25,399 bases of DNA, taken from the NCBI GenBank assembly GCA_018895765.1, contig JAHINX010000030.1, positions 1-25,399 of the forward strand, written 5' to 3'. Below are positions 14,756-21,846 of this stretch, piece after piece. The notes under the pieces were generated by a model, which saw only the letters and a program-made list of their open reading frames with translations, was not told where the DNA came from and ran no database searches. Numbering within the stretch: position 1 is the stretch's first letter; each line of letters begins with the position of its first letter. The translations under genes were made by a program, and so were the position numbers. The DNA is from Patescibacteria group bacterium. GTDB taxonomy: Bacteria; Patescibacteriota; Patescibacteriia; GCA-002772895.

Positions 14756-14784
14756 AGTATAGCACACTTTAATGCTTTTGTCAA
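14756..14784 (-). promoter_or_regulatory. Consensus promoter of the peptide/transglycosylase operon
   Basis: Minus strand TTGACA (14779-14784), 17-nt spacer, TATACT (14756-14761), TGC before the -10. Nearly identical, spacer included, to the tRNA-Leu promoter at 7099-7127. Confidence 0.9.
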
Positions 14785-14821
14785 GGTATTTTACAAAAAA
14801 ATAAGTAAATTTAGCCAAAAT

Positions 14822-15835
14822 ATGGAACAAAAAATCATCAAAAACAAGCCAGTAGAGGCATTTTTAAGCTATTTGGAGGTAGAGCGTGGAAGAAGCGCGA
14901 ATACGATAGATAATTATCGTTTTTATTTGACCCGTTTTTTTGATTGGGTCCATTCTTCGCTAAAGCTTCGAACGGCAGGTCGATTTATAAAGCCCGAACA
15001 AATAAACCTTCCATTAATAAGGCAATATCGTATTTATTTAAATCGGCTTTCTACAATAGATGGAGAACCTTTGAAAAAAAGCACGCAAAATTATCATTTA
15101 ATCGCTTTACGCTCATTTTTAAAATTTTTATCTAAACAGGATGTAAAAAGCTTAGCGCCGGAGAAAATTGAGCTGGCTAAAATGCCGGAAAGAATGGTTA
15201 ATTTTTTGGGTGAAGATGAAATCGATCGACTTCTTGATGCGCCTCTTCCTTCCTCCCCTTTCCAAGGGGGGAGTAAGGGGGGTTCTGGAGTGAAGCTCGG
15301 TGATCTTCGTGATAAAGCTATTTTAGAAATTTTGTTTTCTACGGGACTCCGCGTATCAGAGCTTTGCCACCTTAAGCGCGATGATATAAGCTTAAAAAAG
15401 AAAAAAGGCGCAATAGAATTTTCTGTCAGAGGAAAAGGAAAAAAAGTCCGTGTTGTATTTTTATCTGAGCAGGCCGCTTTTTGGCTGAAGGAATATTTAG
15501 ACAGAAGAATTGATGTATCTCCATGGATGTTTGTGCGGATGGATAAAGCTGCCGCAAGTTTGGCAAAGCGCGATGAAGAGCCGATGACGCCGAGAAGTAT
15601 GCAAAGAATGGTAGCGAAATATGCCACGATTGCCGGCATTGCAAAGCAGATTACCCCGCATACTTTGCGTCATAGTTTTGCAACCGACCTTTTGTCCAAT
15701 GATGCCGATATCCGCACTGTGCAGGCAATGCTTGGGCATTCATCTATTACAACGACGCAGGTTTATACGCACATTACCGATAAACATTTGCGCGAAGCGC
15801 ATAATAGATGCCATAATAGGAAAATAAGAAAATAG
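14822..15835 (+). CDS. XerC/XerD-type tyrosine recombinase
   Basis: A 337-aa site-specific recombinase, probably the housekeeping chromosome-dimer resolvase. It has the N-terminal SAM-like core-binding domain (FLSYLEVERGRSANTIDNYRFYL) and the catalytic residues R177 (STGLRVSEL), K208 (RGKGKK), H280 and R283 (PHTLRHSFATDLL), H306 (LGHSSI) and Y315 (VYTHI). The ATG at 14822 is chosen over an upstream TTG since it directly precedes the family start; there is no SD. Two in-frame repeat insertions are visible: res. 44-54 (SSLKLRTAGR; bases 14953-14980) and res. 141-157 (PLPSSPFQGGSKGGSGV; bases ~15247-15286) in the linker between domains. They lengthen the protein beyond the usual ~300 aa. No neighbouring phage or transposon genes. 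Confidence 0.93.
   Translation: MEQKIIKNKPVEAFLSYLEVERGRSANTIDNYRFYLTRFFDWVHSSLKLRTAGRFIKPEQINLPLIRQYRIYLNRLSTIDGEPLKKSTQNYHLIALRSFLKFLSKQDVKSLAPEKIELAKMPERMVNFLGEDEIDRLLDAPLPSSPFQGGSKGGSGVKLGDLRDKAILEILFSTGLRVSELCHLKRDDISLKKKKGAIEFSVRGKGKKVRVVFLSEQAAFWLKEYLDRRIDVSPWMFVRMDKAAASLAKRDEEPMTPRSMQRMVAKYATIAGIAKQITPHTLRHSFATDLLSNDADIRTVQAMLGHSSITTTQVYTHITDKHLREAHNRCHNRKIRK
14953..14980 (+). repeat. Dispersed CGCTAAAGCTTCGAA element, copy in xerC
   Basis: Core CGCTAAAGCTTCGAA followed by CGGCAGG. The same element sits at 24185-24214 in the hydrogenase gamma gene. Here it is read as SSLKLRTAGR, a different reading frame from the other copy. Confidence 0.8.
15247..15286 (+). repeat. CCCCTTTCCAAGGGG palindromic element inside xerC
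   Basis: A CTCCCC-TTTCCAA-GGGGGGAG palindrome plus a GTAAGGGGGG tail, of the same type as one arm of the element at 6221-6306. Read in frame as PSSPFQGGSKGGS in the linker between the two recombinase domains. Confidence 0.75.
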
Positions 15836-15840
15836 CTTGC

Positions 15841-15869
15841 TTGACAAAGTTGGATTTTTAGTGTAAGAT
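15841..15869 (+). promoter_or_regulatory. Promoter of the tRNA cluster
   Basis: TTGACA (15841-15846), 17-nt spacer, TAAGAT (15864-15869). It lies directly after the xerC stop and ~53 bp before tRNA-Arg. Confidence 0.75.
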
Positions 15870-15922
15870 ATAAGAAGTTTTTGCCCTTATATTTTAGTAA
15901 ATACTTATCTGTCATTACCCTT

Positions 15923-15994
15923 GCCCTTATAGTTCAATGGATAGAACACGACCCTTCTAAGGTCAAGATGTAGGTTCGATCCCTACTGGGGGCA
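15923..15994 (+). tRNA. tRNA-Arg (anticodon UCU)
   Basis: A 72-nt cloverleaf with acceptor arms GCCCTTA and TGGGGGC, anticodon loop CTTCTAA (anticodon TCT) on a GACC/GGTC stem, and T-arm GTAGG-TTCGATC-CCTAC. Discriminator A, no encoded CCA. Confidence 0.95.
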
Positions 15995-16025
15995 TAGGCA
16001 ATGGCAGATACTTTAAGAATAATAT

Positions 16026-16099
16026 GGCTGGGTAGCTCAGTTGGTTAGAGCGCGGGACTCATAAGCCCGAGGTCGAGGGTTCGATCCCCTCCCCAGCTA
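16026..16099 (+). tRNA. tRNA with CAU anticodon (elongator Met, or Ile2)
   Basis: A 74-nt cloverleaf with acceptor arms GGCTGGG and CCCAGCT (G1-U72 wobble), D-arm GCTCAGTTGGTTAGAGC and anticodon loop CTCATAA. It lacks the C1-A72 mismatch of initiator tRNA. The anticodon stem has an A31-G39 mismatch, which is odd. Lysidine-modified tRNA-Ile(CAU) cannot be excluded by eye. Confidence 0.9.
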
Positions 16100-16103
16100 T
16101 TAT

Positions 16104-16175
16104 GGTGGCTATAGCTCAATGGTAGAGCGCTAGGTTGTGGTCCTAGTAACGAGGGTTCAATTCCCTCTAGCCACC
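16104..16175 (+). tRNA. tRNA-His (anticodon GUG)
   Basis: Acceptor arms GTGGCTA and TAGCCAC with the extra G at position -1 (16104) opposite C73 (16175), the tRNA-His hallmark. Anticodon loop TTGTGGT on a CTAGG/CCTAG stem. No encoded CCA. Confidence 0.96.
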
Positions 16176-16183
16176 CTTCAAAG

Positions 16184-16212
16184 AATCTCGCTTAATTGCG
16201 GGATTTTTTGAT
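16184..16212 (+). terminator. Terminator of the tRNA cluster
   Basis: AATCTCGC, a 6-nt loop and GCGGGATT, followed by TTTT, 9 bases after tRNA-His. Confidence 0.88.
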
Positions 16213-16252
16213 TTTCGCTAAACGCTAAACGCTAATTGCTAAACGCTCTAAA
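16213..16252. repeat. CGCTAAACGCTAA word repeat
   Basis: Near-tandem copies of CTAAACGCTAAACGCTAATTG. The same word family occurs at ~7181, ~13012 and ~13545, sometimes inverted, always between genes. Confidence 0.7.
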
Positions 16253-16256
16253 GCCA

Positions 16257-16285
16257 TTGACATAAAATGTGTTTTAGAGTAGAGT
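16257..16285 (+). promoter_or_regulatory. Candidate promoter of the ECF sigma operon
   Basis: TTGACA (16257-16262), 17-nt spacer, TAGAGT (16280-16285). The same TAGAGT -10 occurs at 19916-19921. Confidence 0.55.
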
Positions 16286-16327
16286 TGTAAGATTATTAAG
16301 AACTATCCGTTATATAAATAAGCTGAT

Positions 16328-16831
16328 ATGAATATAGAAACCGATGTTAAGGAGGAACAATTTATCAAAATTTATGATGAGTTAGCAGAAGGTATTTATC
16401 GCCACCTTTATTTTCGTGTTTATGATGGCGAAAGAGCAAAAGAATTGATGCAAGAATCGTTCACTCGTGCATGGATTTATATTTCAAAAGGCAGAAAGAT
16501 TGATAATTTGAAAGCGCTTGTTTATAGAATTGCTACAAACCTGGCAATTGATGAATCAAGAAAGAAAAAAACAGCATCATTAGACGGACTTATAGAGGCT
16601 GGGTTTGAAATTAGTATAACTCAAGATAATAATATAATAATGAAGGCAGAGGCAAAAGAACTTCTGCATACTATGAAGAAGTTACGAGAAAGTGAAAGAA
16701 ATCTTATCCTAATGCGTTATATAAGTCAGATGGGCCCGAAAGAAATCTCGCAAGTTTTGGAGAAAAGCGAGAACTGGGTTTCGGTAAATTTAAATCGCGC
16801 GATTAAAAAATTAAAAAAATATGCAAACTAA
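16328..16831 (+). CDS. ECF-type RNA polymerase sigma factor
   Basis: The 167-aa protein has sigma region 2 (FIKIYDELAEGIYRHLYFRV...AKELMQESFTRAWIYI, then IDNLKALVYRIATNLAIDESRKKK) and region 4, a helix-turn-helix (LRESERNLILMRYISQMGPKEISQVLEKSENWVSVNLNRAIKKLKKY). It has no regions 1 or 3, as in ECF sigmas. It would redirect RNA polymerase, probably for envelope functions. The stop overlaps the start of the next gene by 11 bases, so the two are translationally coupled. No SD. Confidence 0.93.
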   Translation: MNIETDVKEEQFIKIYDELAEGIYRHLYFRVYDGERAKELMQESFTRAWIYISKGRKIDNLKALVYRIATNLAIDESRKKKTASLDGLIEAGFEISITQDNNIIMKAEAKELLHTMKKLRESERNLILMRYISQMGPKEISQVLEKSENWVSVNLNRAIKKLKKYAN

Positions 16832-17870
16832 CTTAAATCCAAAAGATAAAAATAATATTCGTGAAAATCTAATTTCTTTTATAGAAGAACACCCTATAAA
16901 AGATAATAGTTTTTTTCGTTATATTAATTGGAAACCGCAATTTCCAAGTTTAAAATTAAATATGCAATTATTTATGCCTACGAAAATGATATCTTTAGCG
17001 TTACTTTTGGTAATTATTTTTGGTGGAGGAGCCACTGCTTATGCAGCAGAGGACTCTTTGCCGGATGAAACGTTATATTCTGTTAAAAATATGACAGAAG
17101 GAATGCGCGGTTTGATGAAATTTTCGCTTGAATCAAAAGCTAGCTGGCAAGCTGACTTGATTGAAAGGCGCTTGGATGAATTAGAAAAATTATATGAAGC
17201 CGGAAAAATAACCGAAGAACAAAAAACAAATCTTGAAGCGAATGTTCAAAATCGCATTGGCAAGGCGAATGAACAATTTGAAAAAATGAAAGAGCACGGT
17301 CAGGCAGGACCTGCGCTGGGGATTGCGGGAAGATTGGAAAATTCTTTAAAAGCGCGCGAGCATATTTTCGCGCAAGTCGGTGAAATATTTAAAGGAACCG
17401 CTCTAAAAAATATGGGATTTGCGGAAAAATTTAAAGAGAAGGCAGATTTTATGGAACAAAAAAGAGTAGAGCTGGAAAGTCGGATAAAAGTTGATAATAA
17501 AATATCAAAAGAAGCGGTAGAGGGAGTAATGAAGGCTGCGGAAAATAAAATCGCAGAAGTTGAAAAGTATATAAGCGATAATCAAACAAGATTAGCTCAA
17601 GAAGATATTGATGATGCGAAAATTAAACTTGATGAAGCAAAAGGCGCTTATGATAATGGAAAAGAAAAATTGAGTGAAGGAAAGTACGGAGAAGCGTTTA
17701 TAAAGTTTCAGGACGCTCATCGTCTATCTCAACTTGCAAAAATGATTTCAACAGGAAAGACTATGTTCCCGAAAGGCGAAAACATCCCGGCTGGCAAAGG
17801 GCCCGGCAAGGGACCTGCCCCATTCGGAATAATGAAAAAAATTCCGCAACTGCCAGCAGACAATAATTAA
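16821..17870 (+). CDS. Membrane partner of the ECF sigma factor, DUF5667-like coiled-coil protein
   Basis: The 349-aa protein has a ~55-residue cytoplasmic N-terminus, one membrane segment (~res. 56-76, MISLALLLVIIFGGGATAYA) and a long extracellular helical part. Right after the membrane is EDSLPDETLYSVKNMTEGMRGLMKFSLESKASWQADLIERRLDELEKL, the DUF5667-type opening also found in the protein at 21847. Overlap with the sigma gene suggests an anti-sigma factor, but no zinc-binding HxxxCxxC motif is seen in the N-terminus. The C-terminus is GPGKGPAP-rich, low complexity. A terminator follows, so the operon has two genes. Anti-sigma role is inferred from context. Confidence 0.8.
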   Translation: MQTNLNPKDKNNIRENLISFIEEHPIKDNSFFRYINWKPQFPSLKLNMQLFMPTKMISLALLLVIIFGGGATAYAAEDSLPDETLYSVKNMTEGMRGLMKFSLESKASWQADLIERRLDELEKLYEAGKITEEQKTNLEANVQNRIGKANEQFEKMKEHGQAGPALGIAGRLENSLKAREHIFAQVGEIFKGTALKNMGFAEKFKEKADFMEQKRVELESRIKVDNKISKEAVEGVMKAAENKIAEVEKYISDNQTRLAQEDIDDAKIKLDEAKGAYDNGKEKLSEGKYGEAFIKFQDAHRLSQLAKMISTGKTMFPKGENIPAGKGPGKGPAPFGIMKKIPQLPADNN

Positions 17871-17882
17871 AAGCAAATAAAA

Positions 17883-17912
17883 AAATGCTCCTAAAAGGAG
17901 TATTTTTTTGGT
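17883..17912 (+). terminator. Terminator of the sigma operon
   Basis: TGCTCC, TAAA loop, GGAGTA, flanked by A- and T-runs, 13 bases after the stop. Confidence 0.85.
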
Positions 17913-17970
17913 TGCAAAACAACCGATAATAAAATATACTTAATATATAATTAATAATTATTTTTTTACT

Positions 17971-18246
17971 ATGTCAGAGATAGAACAAAAATCAATTGAA
18001 CAATATTTCTCCGAATATGGGATTAATGATCCTGATGAAAAAATAAAGCTTTTGCCAGAACTTACAAGGATTGTCTATGACCGCAATATGCATGCCGTTT
18101 GGTATGAGAAGGCGGATGATGCGTATAAGAAATCGCAATATGCCGAGGGGTTGAAAGAATTGGACGGCAAAATAAAAGAAATGTTTGATGATTTTTTAAA
18201 AAATAAAAAGGAAGATAATGAATTAGGAGACGATCAGCTTGCTTAA
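17971..18246 (+). CDS. Small acidic protein of unknown function (91 aa)
   Basis: A soluble, helix-rich, acidic protein (IEQKSIEQYFSEYGI ... KEMFDDFLKNKKEDNELGD) with no signal peptide or metal-binding motif. The DEKIKLLPELTRIVYDRN part resembles short helical proteins common in Patescibacteria (a DUF5663-like protein is one possibility, from memory only). It ends 6 bases before gpmI and probably shares its transcript. No SD. Confidence 0.72.
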   Translation: MSEIEQKSIEQYFSEYGINDPDEKIKLLPELTRIVYDRNMHAVWYEKADDAYKKSQYAEGLKELDGKIKEMFDDFLKNKKEDNELGDDQLA

Positions 18247-18252
18247 TTTTTT

Positions 18253-19842
18253 ATGTCATTAAAAAGTAAACCAATAGTTCTCATCATTTTAGATGGGTTT
18301 GGCATTACTAGCCCTTCATCCAGTAATGCCATCTCAATGGCAAAGACGCCATATTTCGATAAGATGGTGAGATATTCTCCGACCATGCTTTTGGAAGCGG
18401 CAAGTCTGAATGTTGGACTTCCACAAGGCGAAGTTGGGAACTCTGAGGTGGGCCATATGAACATAGGTTCCGGTGTTTTGATTTATCAGAGTTTGCCGAG
18501 AATTGATAAATCAATAGAGGATGGAAGTTTTAAAAATCATGAATATCTTTTGAAGGCCGCGGAAAAAGTAAAAAATAATAATTCAAAATTTCATATAATG
18601 GGTCTTTTGGGAAATGGAGGCGTGCATGCTCACCTCAGGCATCTTGAAGCGATATTGGACTTTTGCAAAGAGAAAGATTTGAAAAATGTTTTTTTGCATT
18701 TATTTTTAGATGGACGTGATGCTGACAAAGACAGCGGTAAGGGTTTTGCTTCTCAAGTGATTAAATATTGCAATGAATTGAAAGTGGGGAAAATTGCTAC
18801 TCTTTGCGGAAGAAAAATCGCTATGGATAGAAATAAGGACTGGAAAAAAACAGAAGCGGCATATAATTTAATAGTAAAAGGGGTTGCAGAAAAATCATAT
18901 AAAGATCCGTTGCGCGCGATTAATGAATCATACAAGGGGCAGATTTTTGATGAAGAATTTAATCCGACGGTGATTACAGGAAAAGACAATCAACCTCTTG
19001 CTACGATAAGCGCGGAGGATGCGGTAATATTTTTTAATTTCCGCGCAGACCGGGCTAGACAGCTGACAGGGGCTTTTGTTTTGCCCGACTTTAATAAATT
19101 CGGCAGACAGTTTTTGGGCGGACTGGAATTTATAACAATGGCGGAATATGAAAAAGGATTGCCGGTTAAAGTTCTCTTTTCTCCAATTATTGTAAAAAAT
19201 CCTTTGGCAAAAATTATAAGCGACAGCGGACTCCGTCAACTTCATATTGCCGAGACGGAAAAATATGCCCATATTACTTTTTTTATAAATGGCATGATAG
19301 AGAAAAAATTTTCAGGCGAGGATAGAATTCTAATACCCTCTCCCGCAGTTTCAAGCTATGACCAATCGCCAGCAATGTCATCAATAGAAATTACAGACAA
19401 TGTTGTAAAAGCAATTAAAGACGGAAAGCATGATTTTATTTTTATAAATTATGCCAATCCGGATATGGTGGCTCATACGGGGAATCTGGAAGCGAGTGTA
19501 AGGGCGGTTGAATTTTTGGATAAATGCCTGGCGCGTGTCGTAAACGCAACAGTAAATTATGGTGGTGCGGTTTTTATTGTCGGAGATCATGGAAATGCCG
19601 AAGAGCTTGTAAAAATAAATACTGGAAAAATTGACAAAGAACATAGCATCTATCCAGTGCCATTTATCACAGTTAGAAAAGATTGGATCGGAAAGCCAAT
19701 GCAAGAAATAAATAATGGCGACCTTTCGCTTCTTGCGCCAACAGGGCTTCTGTCTGATGTAACGCCAACTATTTTAAAAACAGCCGGCCTTCCGATGGCG
19801 CCGGAGATGACCGGTACTAATCTTTTAGAGGGGATTAGTTAG
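18253..19842 (+). CDS. gpmI: 2,3-bisphosphoglycerate-independent phosphoglycerate mutase
   Basis: It interconverts 3- and 2-phosphoglycerate in glycolysis using two Mn ions and a phosphoserine intermediate. The 529-aa protein has the alkaline-phosphatase-superfamily metal motif LIILDGFGI (D14) and the catalytic serine S64 in GNSEVGHMNIG. It also has HAHLRHLEAI, DGRDADKDSG, CGRKIAMDRNKDWKK, FFNFRADRARQL, NYANPDMVAHTGN and the closing metal ligands GDHGNAE. Length is normal. ATG after ATTTTTT with no SD, 6 bases downstream of the 91-aa gene. Suggests a working lower glycolysis. Confidence 0.98.
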   Translation: MSLKSKPIVLIILDGFGITSPSSSNAISMAKTPYFDKMVRYSPTMLLEAASLNVGLPQGEVGNSEVGHMNIGSGVLIYQSLPRIDKSIEDGSFKNHEYLLKAAEKVKNNNSKFHIMGLLGNGGVHAHLRHLEAILDFCKEKDLKNVFLHLFLDGRDADKDSGKGFASQVIKYCNELKVGKIATLCGRKIAMDRNKDWKKTEAAYNLIVKGVAEKSYKDPLRAINESYKGQIFDEEFNPTVITGKDNQPLATISAEDAVIFFNFRADRARQLTGAFVLPDFNKFGRQFLGGLEFITMAEYEKGLPVKVLFSPIIVKNPLAKIISDSGLRQLHIAETEKYAHITFFINGMIEKKFSGEDRILIPSPAVSSYDQSPAMSSIEITDNVVKAIKDGKHDFIFINYANPDMVAHTGNLEASVRAVEFLDKCLARVVNATVNYGGAVFIVGDHGNAEELVKINTGKIDKEHSIYPVPFITVRKDWIGKPMQEINNGDLSLLAPTGLLSDVTPTILKTAGLPMAPEMTGTNLLEGIS

Positions 19843-19892
19843 AAGAACTAAACATTTATTCTGTATTAGTTTGAGGGTATTTTTAGGGCGTC

Positions 19893-19921
19893 TTGACTAA
19901 TTTTTAGCTTTATGATAGAGT
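19893..19921 (+). promoter_or_regulatory. Candidate promoter of the 124-aa gene
   Basis: TTGACT (19893-19898), 17-nt spacer, TAGAGT (19916-19921), with TGA before the -10. It has the same -10 as the ECF sigma operon. Confidence 0.65.
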
Positions 19922-19948
19922 AATAATCGTTCTTCAGAAGGAGGAGAA

Positions 19949-20323
19949 ATGCTTCCAGCAATGTATATATCCGATTGGAATGATTTTTATCTTTCTCAAA
20001 TAGCAGAAGAAAAAAATTTGTCGGTAATTTATAGAGACACGGACGAGGTACCAAGGCCCTTAGCTTATCAGAGAGTCCGTTTGATATTAGTAAATAAAGA
20101 AGGGAGAATGGAGTTTGTGATAGGGGAAGCAGAAGTTTTGAACCATATGGTTTTGCCGATCGGTCAGATTTTTCCACATATGTGGGCTACAAACATAGGG
20201 GATCGCGATATGGAAACATTTATGGACAAAAACAGATTAAGTAGGTTTTCTTTTGTTAGCTACGTCAGCCTTAAGCTTAAGGATCTAAATAGCGAATTTA
20301 GTTTATGGCTTAACGAAAGATAA
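19949..20323 (+). CDS. Orphan protein of unknown function (124 aa)
   Basis: No signal peptide or membrane segment; the protein seems soluble and mixed alpha/beta (VIYRDTDEVPRPLAYQRVRLILVNKEGRMEFVIGEAEV). The pattern of a beta-strand core with a late SFVSYVSLKL strand is faintly like a small beta-barrel (PUA/ASCH-like), but this is a guess. It has its own promoter-like site, a very strong SD (AGAAGGAGGAG) and its own terminator, the same self-contained layout as the lipoprotein genes here. Confidence 0.72.
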   Translation: MLPAMYISDWNDFYLSQIAEEKNLSVIYRDTDEVPRPLAYQRVRLILVNKEGRMEFVIGEAEVLNHMVLPIGQIFPHMWATNIGDRDMETFMDKNRLSRFSFVSYVSLKLKDLNSEFSLWLNER

Positions 20324-20325
20324 GA

Positions 20326-20354
20326 AGCTTTGCCGCATACCCTGCGGCTTTTTC
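20326..20354 (+). terminator. Terminator of the 124-aa gene
   Basis: GCCGCA, 5-nt loop, TGCGGC, followed by TTTTTC; 8 bases after the stop. Confidence 0.88.
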
Positions 20355-20410
20355 ATTTCCGAGCCGAACGTAACAGAGAAGAATAATGCTCAGGGTTTGC
20401 CCTGAGGTTA

Positions 20411-20439
20411 TTGACAAAAAACAATTTTTCCAGTAAAAA
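20411..20439 (+). promoter_or_regulatory. Candidate promoter of the PAP2 gene
   Basis: TTGACA (20411-20416), 17-nt spacer, TAAAAA (20434-20439). Confidence 0.6.
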
Positions 20440-20467
20440 TATTTATAGCTAACAAGGAGGACGCACT

Positions 20468-21082
20468 TTGAAAAAACCGGAAGGGCTTGGAAAAAGAATA
20501 TTTTGGTGTATAGTATTTGCGGTTATTGGTGGAGGACTCTATCTCTTGGCGAATAGTTGGGGTAGAATAATAGGGGCGTTTGATATTCAGTTTAAATTTG
20601 AAAAAAACATCCCTTTTATTCCATGGACGATTTTGGTTTATTATTTGGTTTTCCCATATCTCGCGTCAGTTATCTTAACCGTTTCCAGATACGAAGACTT
20701 TCTTAAGGTTGTTTCCGGGTATTGGCTGATTATCCTTGTTTCTGTCGCCATATTTTTTATGTTTCCGACAACAATGCCCCGTCCGGATGAAGCCACTCCG
20801 CAGATTGGGTTGTTAGGTGTTTTATTCCGCGCCATTTATCTAATCGATGGTCCTAATAATCTTTTTCCCTCGCTTCACGTAAGCTCTGTTTCTTATATTG
20901 GGCTTGTTAATTGGCGTTTTTCTCCGAGGTTTAGGATTCTAGGCATCATTATCGCTGTTTTGATCTCCGTTTCTACTTTAACAGTAAAACAGCACGCAAT
21001 TGTAGATATATTTGGAGGGCTTGTGCTTGGTTTGACTATTTTTTTGGTTATATTCAAGTTAATAGGCAAAAAAGCTACATAA
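20468..21082 (+). CDS. PAP2-superfamily membrane phosphatase
   Basis: The 204-aa protein starts with TTG behind a strong SD (AACAAGGAGGA). It has about six membrane segments (from ~res. 11, 50, 85, 130, 155, 180). The PAP2 active-site motifs are PSLHVSS (~res. 137-143, the PSxH motif) and the third motif VKQHAIVDIFGG (~res. 171-182) with catalytic His and Asp. The first motif is partly seen as FPTTMPRP. The layout fits the PAP2_3 / inositolphosphotransferase-like branch that acts on lipid phosphates in the outer face of the membrane. The substrate may be undecaprenyl- or phosphatidyl-phosphate; this is inference. It has its own promoter and terminator. Confidence 0.88.
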   Translation: MKKPEGLGKRIFWCIVFAVIGGGLYLLANSWGRIIGAFDIQFKFEKNIPFIPWTILVYYLVFPYLASVILTVSRYEDFLKVVSGYWLIILVSVAIFFMFPTTMPRPDEATPQIGLLGVLFRAIYLIDGPNNLFPSLHVSSVSYIGLVNWRFSPRFRILGIIIAVLISVSTLTVKQHAIVDIFGGLVLGLTIFLVIFKLIGKKAT

Positions 21083-21108
21083 GCATGGTTAAGACCGTGC
21101 TTTTTTAT
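21081..21108 (+). terminator. Terminator of the PAP2 gene
   Basis: AAGCATGGT, TAAG loop, ACCGTGCTT, followed by a T-run, overlapping the stop codon. Confidence 0.88.
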
Positions 21109-21138
21109 CTAAAATAAGCTAATTTTTATGAAAAAGAC

Positions 21139-21167
21139 TTGACAAATCATTAGGAATGTGCTATACT
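21139..21167 (+). promoter_or_regulatory. Consensus promoter of the GC-rich lipoprotein
   Basis: TTGACA (21139-21144), 17-nt spacer, TATACT (21162-21167), TGC before the -10. Third member of the near-identical promoter set (with 7099 and 14756). Confidence 0.92.
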
Positions 21168-21232
21168 TGTTTAAGTTCGTTTTACCGTTAGTAAATCAAT
21201 TACTGATAAACCCGCATAACAAGGAGAGAGAG

Positions 21233-21754
21233 ATGACCACGTACAATCAAGGATGGAACGAAAACAGGCACCGTCGAACGAGCGAGTTCTATGAGGATCT
21301 GAAGAAGGGCGCGACGCTTTTTCTTCTCGCGCATCTCTGGCTCTTGGTAGCCCTCGGACTCTTCGGCTGCGCTGGCGCTGGTAACAGCCGCCTCGCAACC
21401 GAGCTTCCTCTCGTCGTGAATCCGGTTTCCGAGATTGGGATGCCGGCAAGCATTTCCCTGAACATCCGCGTGGCGCAGATGGGATTGGATTGTAAGTCTC
21501 AAGCACGTGTGATGCGCGAGGCGACAGAAGAAATCCTCGCGAGCGAATCTTTGCCGAAGCCACGAATCCGGCTAGAAGCTCTATCTGGTTCATCTCTCTG
21601 CGGTTATGTGCAAGGCATGGCAGAGCTCATCGCCAACCCGCAACTCGGCGCAAGAGGAAGCGCCAAAGCCCACCTGACTGTCTACTGGAGCTCTATCACT
21701 TACCCAGAGCTCCGTCGCGCGCAAACCGTTTTGGAACGAATGCGCGCAAAGTAG
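21233..21754 (+). CDS. GC-rich lipoprotein of unknown function (173 aa)
   Basis: ATG at 21233 behind AACAAGGAGAGAG. A long, charged N-terminus (~30 res.) precedes a hydrophobic stretch and lipobox GLFGC (C46), so it is a lipoprotein with an unusually long n-region; a type II anchored protein is the alternative. The mature part has two Cys (GLDCKSQ, SSLCGYV) and a C-terminal helix. No family recognised. Strongly GC-rich (35 G+C of 60 at 21301-21360) against the AT-rich neighbours. An upstream TTG in the same frame overlaps the promoter and is rejected as a start. Own promoter, SD and terminator. Confidence 0.78.
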   Translation: MTTYNQGWNENRHRRTSEFYEDLKKGATLFLLAHLWLLVALGLFGCAGAGNSRLATELPLVVNPVSEIGMPASISLNIRVAQMGLDCKSQARVMREATEEILASESLPKPRIRLEALSGSSLCGYVQGMAELIANPQLGARGSAKAHLTVYWSSITYPELRRAQTVLERMRAK

Positions 21755-21771
21755 CTATCCCACCCAACAAC

Positions 21772-21806
21772 AAACCCGTTGATTAATTTCAGCGGGTTTT
21801 TCTTTT
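21772..21806 (+). terminator. Terminator of the GC-rich lipoprotein
   Basis: AAACCCG, 14-nt loop, CGGGTTT, followed by TTCTTTTT. Confidence 0.85.
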
Positions 21807-21811
21807 TGTGT

Positions 21812-21817
21812 TATAAT
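21812..21817 (+). promoter_or_regulatory. Extended -10 element before the DUF5667-like gene
   Basis: TATAAT preceded by TGT (extended -10), no clear -35. It overlaps the T-run of the previous terminator and gives a leader of ~23 nt. Confidence 0.5.
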
Positions 21818-21846
21818 TAAAATATAATAATTTAATTATAATAATT

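Noticed and set aside
14720..14821. Upstream TTG start for the XerC-like recombinase
   Set aside because: It would place the start inside the minus-strand promoter region and add residues not seen in the family; ATG at 14822 gives the normal N-terminus.
14702..14830. 82-aa version of the membrane peptide with an upstream start
   Set aside because: The longer frame begins upstream of the promoter at 14756-14784, and only the ATG at 14701 has an SD.
14822..15835. Integrase of a phage or integrated element next to tRNAs
   Set aside because: No phage or mobile genes nearby, no duplicated tRNA 3' end recognised, and the protein is of the XerC/D housekeeping type.
21158..21232. TTG start for the GC-rich lipoprotein
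   Set aside because: It overlaps the -10 element of its own promoter; ATG at 21233 has a strong SD.
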